A DNA stretch of 64,000 nucleotides, taken from NCBI GenBank assembly GCA_029263395.1, contig JAJCXO010000229.1, positions 1-64,000 of the forward strand, read 5' to 3'. Below the pieces are notes generated by a model. The model searched no databases. It saw nothing but the letters and a program-made list of their open reading frames with translations, and had not been told where the DNA came from. Source of the DNA: Acidobacteriota bacterium. Its GTDB lineage: Bacteria; Acidobacteriota; Thermoanaerobaculia; Multivoradales; J023. A program made the position numbers and the translations under genes. Each line of letters starts with the position of its first letter. The first letter of the stretch is position 1. Of the stretch, positions 1 to 8,288 are shown in pieces.

Positions 1-1
1 C

Positions 2-1333
2 TGGGTCGACCTGTGGTTCCTGGAGCCGGTGGCGTTGTCGATCGTCGGCACACCACTCGAGGTCAAGCCGCTCTCACTGTGGTACGGCGTCAATACGGCT
101 TTCCTACTCAGCGTCTCGATCGCCTCCTTCGGATACCTGGCCGATCGCCTGATGGGTCTGCGCTTCCTCGGCCCCCGTTCCGAGCCCTGGCCGAGCGGAC
201 CGGTGATGTTCGAGCGGCTCATGGCCGGCTTGCAACGGTTGGGGAACGTGATCGCGCGCACCCTGACGGCGGCGCCTCCTCGGGCCTATCTGGCTCTGGC
301 TCTGGCCTGCGGGCTGCTACCCGGGCTGTCGCTGATCCCGGGGAAGGATGCCGCGAGATGGGAAACCGCCTCTCTCGCCGGCTTGGTGGTGGTCGCCATC
401 CTGGCAGTGCTCCTCGCGGCGCTCCTCGCCGCACGGCGCCGGCTGCCGCGGGTGCTGCTACTCACCGCCGTCGGCTTTGCGGTAGCGATGCTTTTCCGCC
501 TGATGAACGGGCCCGATCTGATGCTGACCCAGTTGCTGGTCGAGATTCTGGTGACGATCTTCTTCGCCCTCGCTCTCGGAGCCCTTCCGCGTAGGCCGCG
601 GGTCACGGAACGCCGGGACCGATGGCGGTGGGGTCGCATCCTGCTCGCCGGCGGCTCGGCCCTAGCCGTCGGGGCATTGGTACCGACCGTGATCCATGCC
701 CCCCGATCAGATCACGTCGCAACGTTCGCGCGTGAGGTCGCGCCGGACATCGCCAAAGGCGACAATCTGGTCAACGTCGTACTGACCGACATGAGGTCTC
801 TCGACACGCTGATGGAGACCCTGGTGGTGGTGCTGGGTGCTCTGGGAGCGGTCGGCCTGCTGCGCGGACGGGAACGAGCCGATCGTGAGCGATCGACGCA
901 ACGCCACAGCGAGAGCGTCTCCGGCGGGCTGCTCCCCGGGATGGCGAAAGTGATCTTGCCGGTCGGCGTCGTGTTCGCGATCGTGCTCCTGGCCAAAGGC
1001 CACAACGAGCCCGGTGGCGGATTTGTCGCCGGGCTGAGCCTCGGCGTGACGGCGATGCTGGGTCTGGTCGCCTTTGGGTCGCGGTCGGTGCAGCGCCGAC
1101 TGCCGGCGTCGTTCACCGGCCTGGGGATCTTGGGCATACTCACGATGCTGGCCACCGGCACCGCCGGCCTGCTCGCTGGGCGGCCTTTTCTGACCCAGTT
1201 CCACGGCCAGCTACCGCTGCTTGGAAGCTCGGTCGCCTGGCACAGCACGCTGCTCTTCGACGTCGGCGTCATGTTGGCGGTGGCGGGCGCCATTGGTGGT
1301 GCCGGAGTCACGCTATGGACGGCGCGGCGATGA
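2..1333 (+). CDS. mrpA: Na+/H+ antiporter subunit MrpA, fused A-B type, 3' part only
   Basis: Membrane subunit of the multisubunit Mrp Na+/H+ antiporter. The frame is open to the window edge, so only the C-terminal third of the usual MrpA is present. What remains has repeated hydrophobic segments, then an MnhB-like domain (about residues 295-435) with the typical GHNEPGGGFVAGL stretch, preceded by NVVLTDMRSLDTLMET, the MrpA/MrpB junction region. An A-B fusion would explain why no separate mrpB follows and the next gene is mrpC. A 15-bp tandem duplication (1321-1350) spans the stop codon. Family and operon position are clear; the true start lies upstream. Confidence 0.93.
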   Translation, partial: WVDLWFLEPVALSIVGTPLEVKPLSLWYGVNTAFLLSVSIASFGYLADRLMGLRFLGPRSEPWPSGPVMFERLMAGLQRLGNVIARTLTAAPPRAYLALALACGLLPGLSLIPGKDAARWETASLAGLVVVAILAVLLAALLAARRRLPRVLLLTAVGFAVAMLFRLMNGPDLMLTQLLVEILVTIFFALALGALPRRPRVTERRDRWRWGRILLAGGSALAVGALVPTVIHAPRSDHVATFAREVAPDIAKGDNLVNVVLTDMRSLDTLMETLVVVLGALGAVGLLRGRERADRERSTQRHSESVSGGLLPGMAKVILPVGVVFAIVLLAKGHNEPGGGFVAGLSLGVTAMLGLVAFGSRSVQRRLPASFTGLGILGILTMLATGTAGLLAGRPFLTQFHGQLPLLGSSVAWHSTLLFDVGVMLAVAGAIGGAGVTLWTARR

Positions 1334-1370
1334 ACGGCGCGGCGATGAACGGCGCGCGGGCGGTGGGCCG

Positions 1371-1766
1371 ATGACTCTGACGCTGACGCTGGCCGTGGCC
1401 CTGCTGACCGGCGCCGGGGTCTACCTAGTGCTCGATCGTAAGATCTTCTCCGCGATCCTGGGCCTGTCGCTGCTGGCTCACGCCGCCAACCTGGTCATGC
1501 TGGCTGCCGGTGGCTGGGGGGCGAAAGCTCCGATCGTAACCGCGGGCACAGACCGGCAGCTGCTGGCGGATCCGGTGCCCCAGGCGTTTGTCCTCACCGC
1601 TATCGTGATCTCGATGACGCTCACCCTCTATCTGCTTGCGGTCCTGATCAAGAACAGTCGTCTGCTCGGCGACGACGTGATCGCGCAGCCCCTCGTCAAC
1701 GACGCCGATAGAGACGACGATGAGGTCGCGGCGGAGCTCCGCGGTGGCGAAGGACGTGTCGGATGA
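1371..1766 (+). CDS. mrpC: Na+/H+ antiporter subunit MrpC (NuoK-like)
   Basis: Small three-helix subunit of the Mrp antiporter, homologous to NuoK. The 131-residue product starts MTLTLTLAVALLTGAG and has three hydrophobic stretches (about 3-22, 28-45, 70-93). The frame is open further upstream, but that part encodes Arg/Gly/Asp-rich sequence from a duplicated 15-bp repeat, so I use the ATG at 1371, which opens directly into the first helix. The C-terminal tail is hydrophilic and acidic (DADRDDDEVAAEL). The stop overlaps the mrpD start by four bases (ATGA), indicating translational coupling. Confidence 0.92.
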   Translation: MTLTLTLAVALLTGAGVYLVLDRKIFSAILGLSLLAHAANLVMLAAGGWGAKAPIVTAGTDRQLLADPVPQAFVLTAIVISMTLTLYLLAVLIKNSRLLGDDVIAQPLVNDADRDDDEVAAELRGGEGRVG

Positions 1767-3277
1767 CCTGGCTTCCCGTCGCCATTTGGCTGCTGCCGGG
1801 GCTCGCCGGCCTGACCCTATGGCTAGTGCCCGGGCGCGCTCCCTGGTTTCGCACCCTGGCGCTGACCTTTGCCCTGATCGAGCTGGGACTGGCAACGATC
1901 CTGTTTCGCCTCGCAGCCACTGGGACCACCCTGGTACATGCCTTCGGCGACTGGCAGCCGCCCTTCGGCATCGTCTTCGTGGCCGATCGCTTGTCGGCGC
2001 TCTTGGTGTTGCTGTGCGCCCTCCTCCTACTGGTCACCGTCTGGGTGCTGCGACCGCGAGTTTACGGCCACAGCACCGTCGAGCGCGGCCTGCCACTACT
2101 CTTCCTCCTTTCCTGCGGCCTCGTCGGCGCGTTCCAGACCGGCGATCTATTCCATCTCTTCGTGGCTTTCGAGGTCGTGCTCCTGGCCTCTTATGCCCTG
2201 CTGCAGGTGCCAGGGAGCGACCGATCGACGCTCGGCGCCTTCCCCAACGTGGCGATCAACCTGCTGGCGTCGCTGTTCTTCTTCCTCGGCATCGGGCTGC
2301 TGTACGGACTGCTCGGTACGGTCAACCTGGCCGATCTGGCCGTCAGCATCAGCAGCGAGCCTTCGCCTGCGAAGATCTTCGCGGTCTACTTGCTGGCTGT
2401 CGCATTCGCCATCAAGGCCGGCCTGGTGCCGCTTCTTTTCTGGTTGCCTGCGACCTATCCCGCCACCTCCGGTCCGCTGGCGGCGTTCTTCGCCGGCATG
2501 ATGACTAAACTGGGAGTTTTCGCGCTGCTGCGGATGGCGCCTCTGTTGACGGCGGCGCCGGTGGTTGCCGAGACTCTGGTCTGGGTCGGTGCCGTCTCCG
2601 CTCTGCTCGGGGGCCTAGCGGCACTCTCCGAGGTCGAGCTACGACGGCTACTCGGCTTCCATATCGTGTCGCAGGTCGGATACATGGTGCTAGGGCTCGG
2701 ACTCCTGAGCATCGGCGCGCTGGCCGCGTCGATCTTCTACCTGGCGCACCACATCCTGGTCAAAGCGACGCTGTTCTTCGTTGCCGACGAGCTCGAGAGG
2801 CGCAACGGAACCCGCGACTTGCGACGCATGCGCGCCGTGCGAGGAGGGCTCGCCGTCGTCTTCCTGGCTGCGGCTTTCTCCCTCGCCGGGCTGCCGCCGC
2901 TATCGGGCTTCTTCGCCAAACTGGGGCTTCTTCGCGCTACCTTCGAGGCCGCAGCCTGGGCTCCGCTCGCAGCGCTGGCGGTGGCCTCTGTGTTGACCCT
3001 CGCCAGCATGCTCAAGATCTGGCGACTCGCCTTCTCGGGCACGGCTACTGTGCCATCGGAAAAACCGTCCCCGGAAAAACCGCCTTCGGAAAGACCGGAC
3101 GCCTCGATGTTGCTCCCCCTCTGGCTGCTAGTTGTGGTCTCTGTCCTTCTGGCAATCTACGCCGGGCCGTTTTTCCAATTCGCGGAAGCGACCGCCAGGC
3201 AGCTCCTCGACCTCGAAGGCTATCGCGGCGTGCTGCTCTCGCCGGGCACCGGGTCTCACGAGGGGGTGATGCGATGA
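1763..3277 (+). CDS. mrpD: Na+/H+ antiporter subunit MrpD (proton-translocating membrane subunit)
   Basis: Large NuoL/M/N-type subunit (504 residues) expected to carry ion translocation. Family signatures are visible: FEVVLLASYALL near residue 137 (conserved Glu in TM5), AIKAGLVPLLFWLP near 217 (conserved Lys), LSEVELRRLLGFHIVSQVGY near 290, and the His pair in YLAHHILVKATLFF near 328. About 14 helices are apparent. Before the last helix a short linker (about 430-447) consists of a 15-bp unit repeated three times (3057-3101; EKPSPEKPPSERP). Overlaps mrpC and mrpE by four bases on each side. Confidence 0.95.
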   Translation: MTWLPVAIWLLPGLAGLTLWLVPGRAPWFRTLALTFALIELGLATILFRLAATGTTLVHAFGDWQPPFGIVFVADRLSALLVLLCALLLLVTVWVLRPRVYGHSTVERGLPLLFLLSCGLVGAFQTGDLFHLFVAFEVVLLASYALLQVPGSDRSTLGAFPNVAINLLASLFFFLGIGLLYGLLGTVNLADLAVSISSEPSPAKIFAVYLLAVAFAIKAGLVPLLFWLPATYPATSGPLAAFFAGMMTKLGVFALLRMAPLLTAAPVVAETLVWVGAVSALLGGLAALSEVELRRLLGFHIVSQVGYMVLGLGLLSIGALAASIFYLAHHILVKATLFFVADELERRNGTRDLRRMRAVRGGLAVVFLAAAFSLAGLPPLSGFFAKLGLLRATFEAAAWAPLAALAVASVLTLASMLKIWRLAFSGTATVPSEKPSPEKPPSERPDASMLLPLWLLVVVSVLLAIYAGPFFQFAEATARQLLDLEGYRGVLLSPGTGSHEGVMR

Positions 3278-3639
3278 CCCTGTTGCGCCGCACTTCCAGG
3301 ATCCGTCGCTGGGCCATGTGGGTGGCGATCGGGGCGCGTCTGCTCAGCCGTTTCGCGATCGAGATGTTCGTATCCAATCTGGCCCAGGCGCGACTGGTGC
3401 TGAGCCAGCCCCTGCGGGTGCATCCACACCGTGTCGGCTTTCGGACCCGGCTTCACACGCCGACCGCCCGCACCATGCTGGGGGCCCTGGTCTCGATGAC
3501 TCCGGGCACCCTCACTTGCGACCTCGAAGACGACCGGTTGGAGATCCACGTGCTGGGCCTGGACTCGGACACCGATGTGGTCGAGCACATTCGGGAACGC
3601 TTTGAATCGCTCCTCGAGGCGATGGAGGCGGTCCGATGA
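3274..3639 (+). CDS. mrpE: Na+/H+ antiporter subunit MrpE, short form
   Basis: Subunit E of the Mrp complex. The 121 residues show the typical MrpE C-terminal half: LRVHPHRVGFRTRLHTPTARTMLGA followed by TPGTLTCDLEDDRLEIHVLGLD. The family is usually around 160 residues with N-terminal helices; here only one weakly hydrophobic segment (about 14-24) precedes the core, so the protein is N-terminally short. Start and stop overlap mrpD and mrpF by four bases, which fixes the start and argues against a missed longer N terminus. Confidence 0.88.
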   Translation: MTLLRRTSRIRRWAMWVAIGARLLSRFAIEMFVSNLAQARLVLSQPLRVHPHRVGFRTRLHTPTARTMLGALVSMTPGTLTCDLEDDRLEIHVLGLDSDTDVVEHIRERFESLLEAMEAVR

Positions 3640-3902
3640 GCGCCCTCGGTATGCTCAGTATCGTGACCATGATGCTGGCCCTGCTGTTGATTCTTATTCG
3701 TCTGGTGCAAGGCCCGAGCGATTTCGATCGCCTGCTCGCCGCGGAGACTCTAACCCTAGGCCTGATCGGGCTGCTCATGCTGCGGGCGAGCACTTCCGAC
3801 GATCGTTTCTATGTCGACGCCGCCCTCGGTCTGGCCCTGTTCTCCTTCGTCGGCGCGGTGGTCCTGGCCCGGTATCTCGGGCGTGGAGCCGACGATGAGT
3901 GA
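3636..3902 (+). CDS. mrpF: Na+/H+ antiporter subunit MrpF
   Basis: Small three-helix Mrp subunit (88 residues). It shows the family pattern: RLVQGPSDFDRLLAAE after helix 1, a second helix LTLGLIGLLMLRA, then DDRFYVDAALGLALFSFVGAVVLARYL. The D-R-x-x-A motif after helix 1 is typical. The start overlaps the mrpE stop (ATGA) and the end overlaps mrpG by eight bases, so it belongs to the tightly coupled operon. Confidence 0.92.
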   Translation: MSALGMLSIVTMMLALLLILIRLVQGPSDFDRLLAAETLTLGLIGLLMLRASTSDDRFYVDAALGLALFSFVGAVVLARYLGRGADDE

Positions 3903-4236
3903 GGTGGTGATCCAGGCTCTGGAAGTGAGCGCTGACGTTCTGGCACTGGCTGGCGCGGTTTTTTTCCTGATCTCTGCCATCGGTCTCCTGCGCCTGCCGG
4001 ACATTTTTTGCCGGATTCACGCACCGACCAAAGCGGCTACCCTGGGGGTAATCCTGCTGGGGCTCAGCTCAGTGCTACGCAGCCTAGGCGAGGGCAACCT
4101 GGTCTGGCTGGAGGACCTGGTGATCATCCTCTTTTTGTTCCTGACCGTCCCGGTCAGCTCACAGGAGCTGGCCAGCGCTGCGAGCCGGCGCCGGTCGCGC
4201 CAGACGGACGACGAGAACAGTCTGGAGAACCACTAG
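3895..4236 (+). CDS. mrpG: Na+/H+ antiporter subunit MrpG
   Basis: Last gene of the Mrp operon; 113 residues with three helices. The MrpG signature LPDIFCRIHAPTKAATLGV is present at about residues 34-52, followed by the third helix VIILFLFLTVPVSSQELASAA. I chose the ATG at 3895, which overlaps the end of mrpF, over an upstream open extension that lies inside mrpF. The C terminus is a short charged tail. No convincing intrinsic terminator is visible in the 107 bases downstream. Confidence 0.92.
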   Translation: MSEVVIQALEVSADVLALAGAVFFLISAIGLLRLPDIFCRIHAPTKAATLGVILLGLSSVLRSLGEGNLVWLEDLVIILFLFLTVPVSSQELASAASRRRSRQTDDENSLENH

Positions 4237-4343
4237 CGCCCCCGGCATGGCGCACGAGGTAGCCACAGCCGTTCTCGCCACATTGGAGACCGAAGACCAG
4301 CGTGCCAGTTCTAGGTATTAGATAGATCCTAGATGTGTAGGAT

Positions 4344-4904
4344 TCAGGCCGCAGCCGGCCACAATTGGGCAAAGATGGCAGCGGTGACGAGTGCGTAGAT
4401 CAAGCCGTCCAAGACGTGCTTCATCGTCATACCCCAGGGCTGAGCCTTCCAGATCGCAGCCACCGGCTCAGAGGCTCCATAGCCGAGAAACGCAACCGTG
4501 CTAGCCATCCGGAACACCGTCATATAGTCGGCTCCTGCGCCGAGGTGACGGCCAGTCAGATAAGCGACGAAGACGCTGATCACCAGGCAGAACACGAACC
4601 ACGTTCCGAGCAACTTGCCCATGTTCGGGGGTCCGTTGGGAGCCACTGTGACGAAGGCGATCGGCCCGTCCTTGTACTTCTTCATCATCTCGGGCGAGCC
4701 CATTTCCTTCATGTCGAGGCAATGCGGCATCGAGTAGTAGCCGGGAGCAGCACCGCGTATTGCATCAGCAGCTTTGTCTTCGTCGGGCAGCTTGCGGTAA
4801 TCGCTGTTGTGGTACTTGAGCACCATGTGGACAATCGAGCTGGCGACAAATACACCCACGGCGGACAGAACGATCGGCAGCCAAAGAGCCGTCAAAGAGA
4901 CCAT
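4344..4904 (-). CDS. Predicted four-helix membrane protein, function unknown
   Basis: A 186-residue integral membrane protein that I cannot assign to a named family. It has an N-terminal helix (about 8-30), a hydrophilic segment (33-88) containing YYSMPHCLDMKEMGSPEMMKKY, and helices at about 97-116, 128-147 and 163-183. A strong ribosome binding site (AAGGAGG) precedes the ATG at 4904. It is convergent with the mrp operon and separated from it by 107 bases. No sequence feature points to a substrate. The coding assignment is secure from the ribosome binding site and membrane topology. Confidence 0.75.
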   Translation of the reverse strand: MVSLTALWLPIVLSAVGVFVASSIVHMVLKYHNSDYRKLPDEDKAADAIRGAAPGYYSMPHCLDMKEMGSPEMMKKYKDGPIAFVTVAPNGPPNMGKLLGTWFVFCLVISVFVAYLTGRHLGAGADYMTVFRMASTVAFLGYGASEPVAAIWKAQPWGMTMKHVLDGLIYALVTAAIFAQLWPAAA

Positions 4905-5141
4905 TCCCTACCTCCTTCTAGAATGGTGAGCCGGCTCTCCTTCCGACAATCCGAGCACTGAGAGGCGAGCACGGCTAGGTTGGATCGAATTGCCCATAAT
5001 GTAACACGACTTCACTATGGAATGAATTAGCGCAGATTTTGTGACTCGACCCGAGATTTGCCACTAGATTCCGTCCCGTCTCTGCAGGCCGACCGCAGCC
5101 CACAGGGGGCGAACGGACAACCGGCTATAGTTTGAGTCTCA

Positions 5142-7835
5142 CTACAGACTGAGCCATTTGCTCACTTTCAGCAGCACGACATCTTGGGCTGGCGCCGAGA
5201 ACAGGCGATTGAGCTGATCGGTAAACCCGAGTCCGGCATGGTCACGGATCGACTCGTCCCGAAGCTGCGACCAGACGAGGAAAATTGAAGAGCCGGGCTG
5301 ATATTCCCAACGGATGACGAGGTTGGAGTTGAACTCACGGACATCGAAGTCGGGATTGTCGAAGCTGTAGTCGACCACGCCGTCACGGTTTTCGTCGATA
5401 CGGAAGAGATCGCCGCCGGAGTCGAAGGTGAGCTGTTCGGCGGAGAAGACCGCGAACCGATCACTGTAGGCAGCCGCTCGCGGCACGGTAATGCGTTTGT
5501 GCTCCCGATAACGTCCAGTGGACACGAACGGCGAGGCGTAAAGTTGGACGGTGAGGTCAGGCGTGATCGAATAATCGAGACGTAAGGTGAGATTGGTAGT
5601 CTCCTGCTCGATAGTGCCAAAAACAAATCGGTCGTCGGCGCCGAAGCCCTCAGTCGATATGTACTGCATCTCGCGCTCGCTGCGACGGAAGGACGGACTG
5701 AGCGATAGGCTGATGGCGTCGGATGGCCGCCATTGAATCGACCCGCGAGCGCTCCACTCACGCAAACTCCTAGAGTCACCTTCGATCCAGGAGGCTGAAA
5801 CCCTGCCGAACAGCCGTTTGCGGCGATCGGTGTTGCCCCAGACTTCGGTAAACCAGCTACCCGGCCACTTCGATGACGGGCCGCCGCGTAGTCGAGTGTT
5901 GGAGACTTGCTCGCCGTTACGCCCCAAGGCAAAACCGGCGCCGTATTTGTTCCGGAATTGGGCATTGCCATTGACGTTGAAACGAGCCCGCAGAAAATTA
6001 CCGCCATAGTCCCAATCGAGCCACTGGTTGCCGTTGATGTTGAAGCGATCGAAGATACTGAAGGGTTCACGTTTTTGATAGCCAACCCAGGTAAACTGGT
6101 TGATGCCGTCGGCTGCGCGCATGAAGCCGAGATCATTGATATCGAAGCCTGGGGACCGCCAAGCTACCCCGGTTTGGAACATCAGCTGGTGATTCCGCGT
6201 CCGGGTCAAGCGCACCGAACCGCCGTGGCCACTGAGCGACGAGCGGGATGGGTCCAGGGTGACATAGTTGTTATCGGGTCGCTGGTAGTAGCGTGCTGAC
6301 GACTCCTGAGCCTCCTGGATCGCCTCGGTACTACCTCGTATCTCGCTGCCGAAAACGCTGGCCTCGAGCCGGTAGTCCCGCTGATGGAAGTAGTGGCTGA
6401 GATCCAAGCCACCACTGGTAGCACCACTCCTCAGCCCGATGAGTCGGTCGTCGTCGAGCGGACGATCGATAGCTGTAACCATGCCACCAATCTGGGTGTC
6501 ACCGCCGCGAAAATCCTGCCGAAGTCGTCCGGCGAAGGCACGGGTTTCAGGTTCGACAACTTGGCGAGTACGCTCACCTAAGACGTCGATGATGGCGGCT
6601 TCTTCGTCGGTGACGGTGCCCAGCAGGCCGATCGACAGCCCGCCAGCAGTTTTGCCACTGAGCTTGAAGGCGCCCAGAATGGTGCTGTTGTCCGGCGCAT
6701 CGGCAAAACCATCCTCGGGAACGTCGGCATCGAGGCTCGGAGACCGACCGATACGCCGTGAGTAGAACAGCCGATCTCCGGCAAAAGCTCCCCCGGTCTG
6801 CGCCGGAGCGACCCGCAGATCGAAGATGTCGTTACCCTCGATGAAAAACGGACGCCCCTCGTCGAAGAAGACCTCGAAGGCAGTCAAGTTGACCTGCGAA
6901 GGGTCGGCTTCGACCTGCCCAAAGTCTGGGTTGATCGTAAAGTCGACGGTCAGATTGTTGGTGATACCGACCTTGCCGTCGAGCCCACCATCAAGAGTTG
7001 AGGCGCTGCCATCACGGAAGGGGTTCCTAGCCTCGGCCTTGAACTTCTCGGCACTGGCGACGGCATAAGGCACAAGCTCGATACGGCGCTTGGGGGAAAG
7101 GTTTTCGAGACCACGCAACTCACCGAAGTGGCTAACCCAGCCGGAAACGTCGTTCGGGATCCGTTGCCAACTGGAACGTTCCTCGAGTCGGTGAACACGA
7201 CGATTGATCTGCAACCCCCAGACCTGGGCAGACGCGGCACTGAAGCGCAATTGACTGAGCGGAATTCGCATCTCCGCAGTCCAGCCCTGGGGATCGAGCT
7301 GGGCTGCACCATCCCACACCGGATCCCAATTGGAGTCCCAGCGATCACCATCATTGGAGATCAGCTCATCACCTTGGGTACCTGAGCAACTCAGGGTAAA
7401 GGAGAACGCCGTTCGGCGATCGAAGTAGCTGTCGATGTTGACTTCGACCCAGTCGCCAGGAAACGCATCGCGCCGCGCCAGCTGCCGCGAGACCGCTTGC
7501 GGATCATCGGTCAACTGAAACGCAAAATAGAGCGCGTCGTCGTCATAAACGACCTTGAACCGGGTCTGCTGTGACGGTGCCAACCCCTCGGCAGGCTCGC
7601 GCTGTAAGAAGTCACCCGACCACCCCACCGTCTGCCACACCGGATCGTCCAACCGGCCATCGAGGACCGGCTCGTCGCCGACAACCCTGAGACTCTCGTA
7701 GACCCGCTTCGGGACGGGCTCGATCGTCGTGGGCTCGATCGTCGCGGGCTCGACCGACGGTGCAGCAGCAGACTGTGCAACCGCGGAGACAGGCTGAACC
7801 GCCAGCAACAGCATGCTGATTCCCATCCACCGCAT
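5142..7835 (-). CDS. Secreted CBM9-like / DUF5916 outer-membrane barrel protein
   Basis: An 897-residue exported protein. After a signal peptide (about 1-21, ending AVAQS) comes a CBM9-like beta-sandwich domain (about 45-210; DGRLDDPVWQTVGW and YDDDALYFAFQLTD are typical of CBM9-like heads in this family). A long DUF5916-type region follows (about 240-897), rich in alternating strands and probably an outer-membrane barrel; it contains the typical NPDFGQVEADPSQVNL and FFDEGRPFFIEG stretches. The function of DUF5916 proteins is unknown; the head suggests glycan binding. A 15-bp unit is tandemly repeated three times (7716-7760) after the signal peptide (ATIEPTTIEP). AAGGAG precedes the ATG. Confidence 0.87.
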   Translation of the reverse strand: MRWMGISMLLLAVQPVSAVAQSAAAPSVEPATIEPTTIEPVPKRVYESLRVVGDEPVLDGRLDDPVWQTVGWSGDFLQREPAEGLAPSQQTRFKVVYDDDALYFAFQLTDDPQAVSRQLARRDAFPGDWVEVNIDSYFDRRTAFSFTLSCSGTQGDELISNDGDRWDSNWDPVWDGAAQLDPQGWTAEMRIPLSQLRFSAASAQVWGLQINRRVHRLEERSSWQRIPNDVSGWVSHFGELRGLENLSPKRRIELVPYAVASAEKFKAEARNPFRDGSASTLDGGLDGKVGITNNLTVDFTINPDFGQVEADPSQVNLTAFEVFFDEGRPFFIEGNDIFDLRVAPAQTGGAFAGDRLFYSRRIGRSPSLDADVPEDGFADAPDNSTILGAFKLSGKTAGGLSIGLLGTVTDEEAAIIDVLGERTRQVVEPETRAFAGRLRQDFRGGDTQIGGMVTAIDRPLDDDRLIGLRSGATSGGLDLSHYFHQRDYRLEASVFGSEIRGSTEAIQEAQESSARYYQRPDNNYVTLDPSRSSLSGHGGSVRLTRTRNHQLMFQTGVAWRSPGFDINDLGFMRAADGINQFTWVGYQKREPFSIFDRFNINGNQWLDWDYGGNFLRARFNVNGNAQFRNKYGAGFALGRNGEQVSNTRLRGGPSSKWPGSWFTEVWGNTDRRKRLFGRVSASWIEGDSRSLREWSARGSIQWRPSDAISLSLSPSFRRSEREMQYISTEGFGADDRFVFGTIEQETTNLTLRLDYSITPDLTVQLYASPFVSTGRYREHKRITVPRAAAYSDRFAVFSAEQLTFDSGGDLFRIDENRDGVVDYSFDNPDFDVREFNSNLVIRWEYQPGSSIFLVWSQLRDESIRDHAGLGFTDQLNRLFSAPAQDVVLLKVSKWLSL

Positions 7836-7968
7836 CGATCATTCTCCTTGCTGTCGGTCACGTCGTTAGCCTATAAGCCCAAAGTACGCCCGGACCCGCA
7901 AAGAGGTTGCAGTTTCAACCTTCGACCGTCGCCTCGGCAGGCAATGCGACGCAGAACACTCGCGATGT

Positions 7969-8259
7969 TCAGCCGCCCTCGATGCCAACCAGAATCACCA
8001 GGGCCCAAAAAACCGCCACGGTAATCAAGACGCGGCCTCGCTGCTGCCGATAGGGATCGTCGGTGAGTTCAGCAGGCAGACACCAGTCCAACATCTGAAT
8101 GATTTGTTCCGGGCAACGTACCACTCCAGCCTCAAATATATCCATTGATGGCGCCAGGGCTTCTGTCGAGATCGGTTGGTCAGGAGACTCATGAGGGGAA
8201 CGTTGCGACGATCCCGCATTCTCTAACGACACCGCAGTCAGCGGACGAACCGTCCGCAT
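7969..8259 (-). CDS. Possible small protein with C-terminal membrane anchor
   Basis: A 96-codon frame with an AGGA six bases before its ATG. The N-terminal 75 residues are hydrophilic with two Cys; the C terminus has one helix (VLITVAVFWALVILVGI), which would make it a tail-anchored protein. It starts only 29 bases from the divergently oriented secreted-protein gene at 8289, so promoters would have to lie inside the two genes. The other copy of this module has no counterpart. It may be real or chance; I recognise no family. Confidence 0.35.
   Translation of the reverse strand: MRTVRPLTAVSLENAGSSQRSPHESPDQPISTEALAPSMDIFEAGVVRCPEQIIQMLDWCLPAELTDDPYRQQRGRVLITVAVFWALVILVGIEGG
8241..8257. promoter_or_regulatory. 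Perfect 7-bp inverted repeat upstream of secreted-protein gene A
   Basis: GCGGACG-AAC-CGTCCGC, ending 31 bases before the ATG at 8289. It could be an operator or a 5'-UTR hairpin for that gene. It also overlaps the first codons of the doubtful leftward gene starting at 8259. No matching repeat is seen upstream of the paralogue at 19554. Confidence 0.35.
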
Positions 8260-8288
8260 TTCGTTCCTGGTTCACCGAGGAGTTCATC

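Noticed and set aside
1221-1370. N-terminal extension of MrpC
   Set aside because: It overlaps the mrpA end and consists of the translated 15-bp repeat; the ATG at 1371 begins the first helix.
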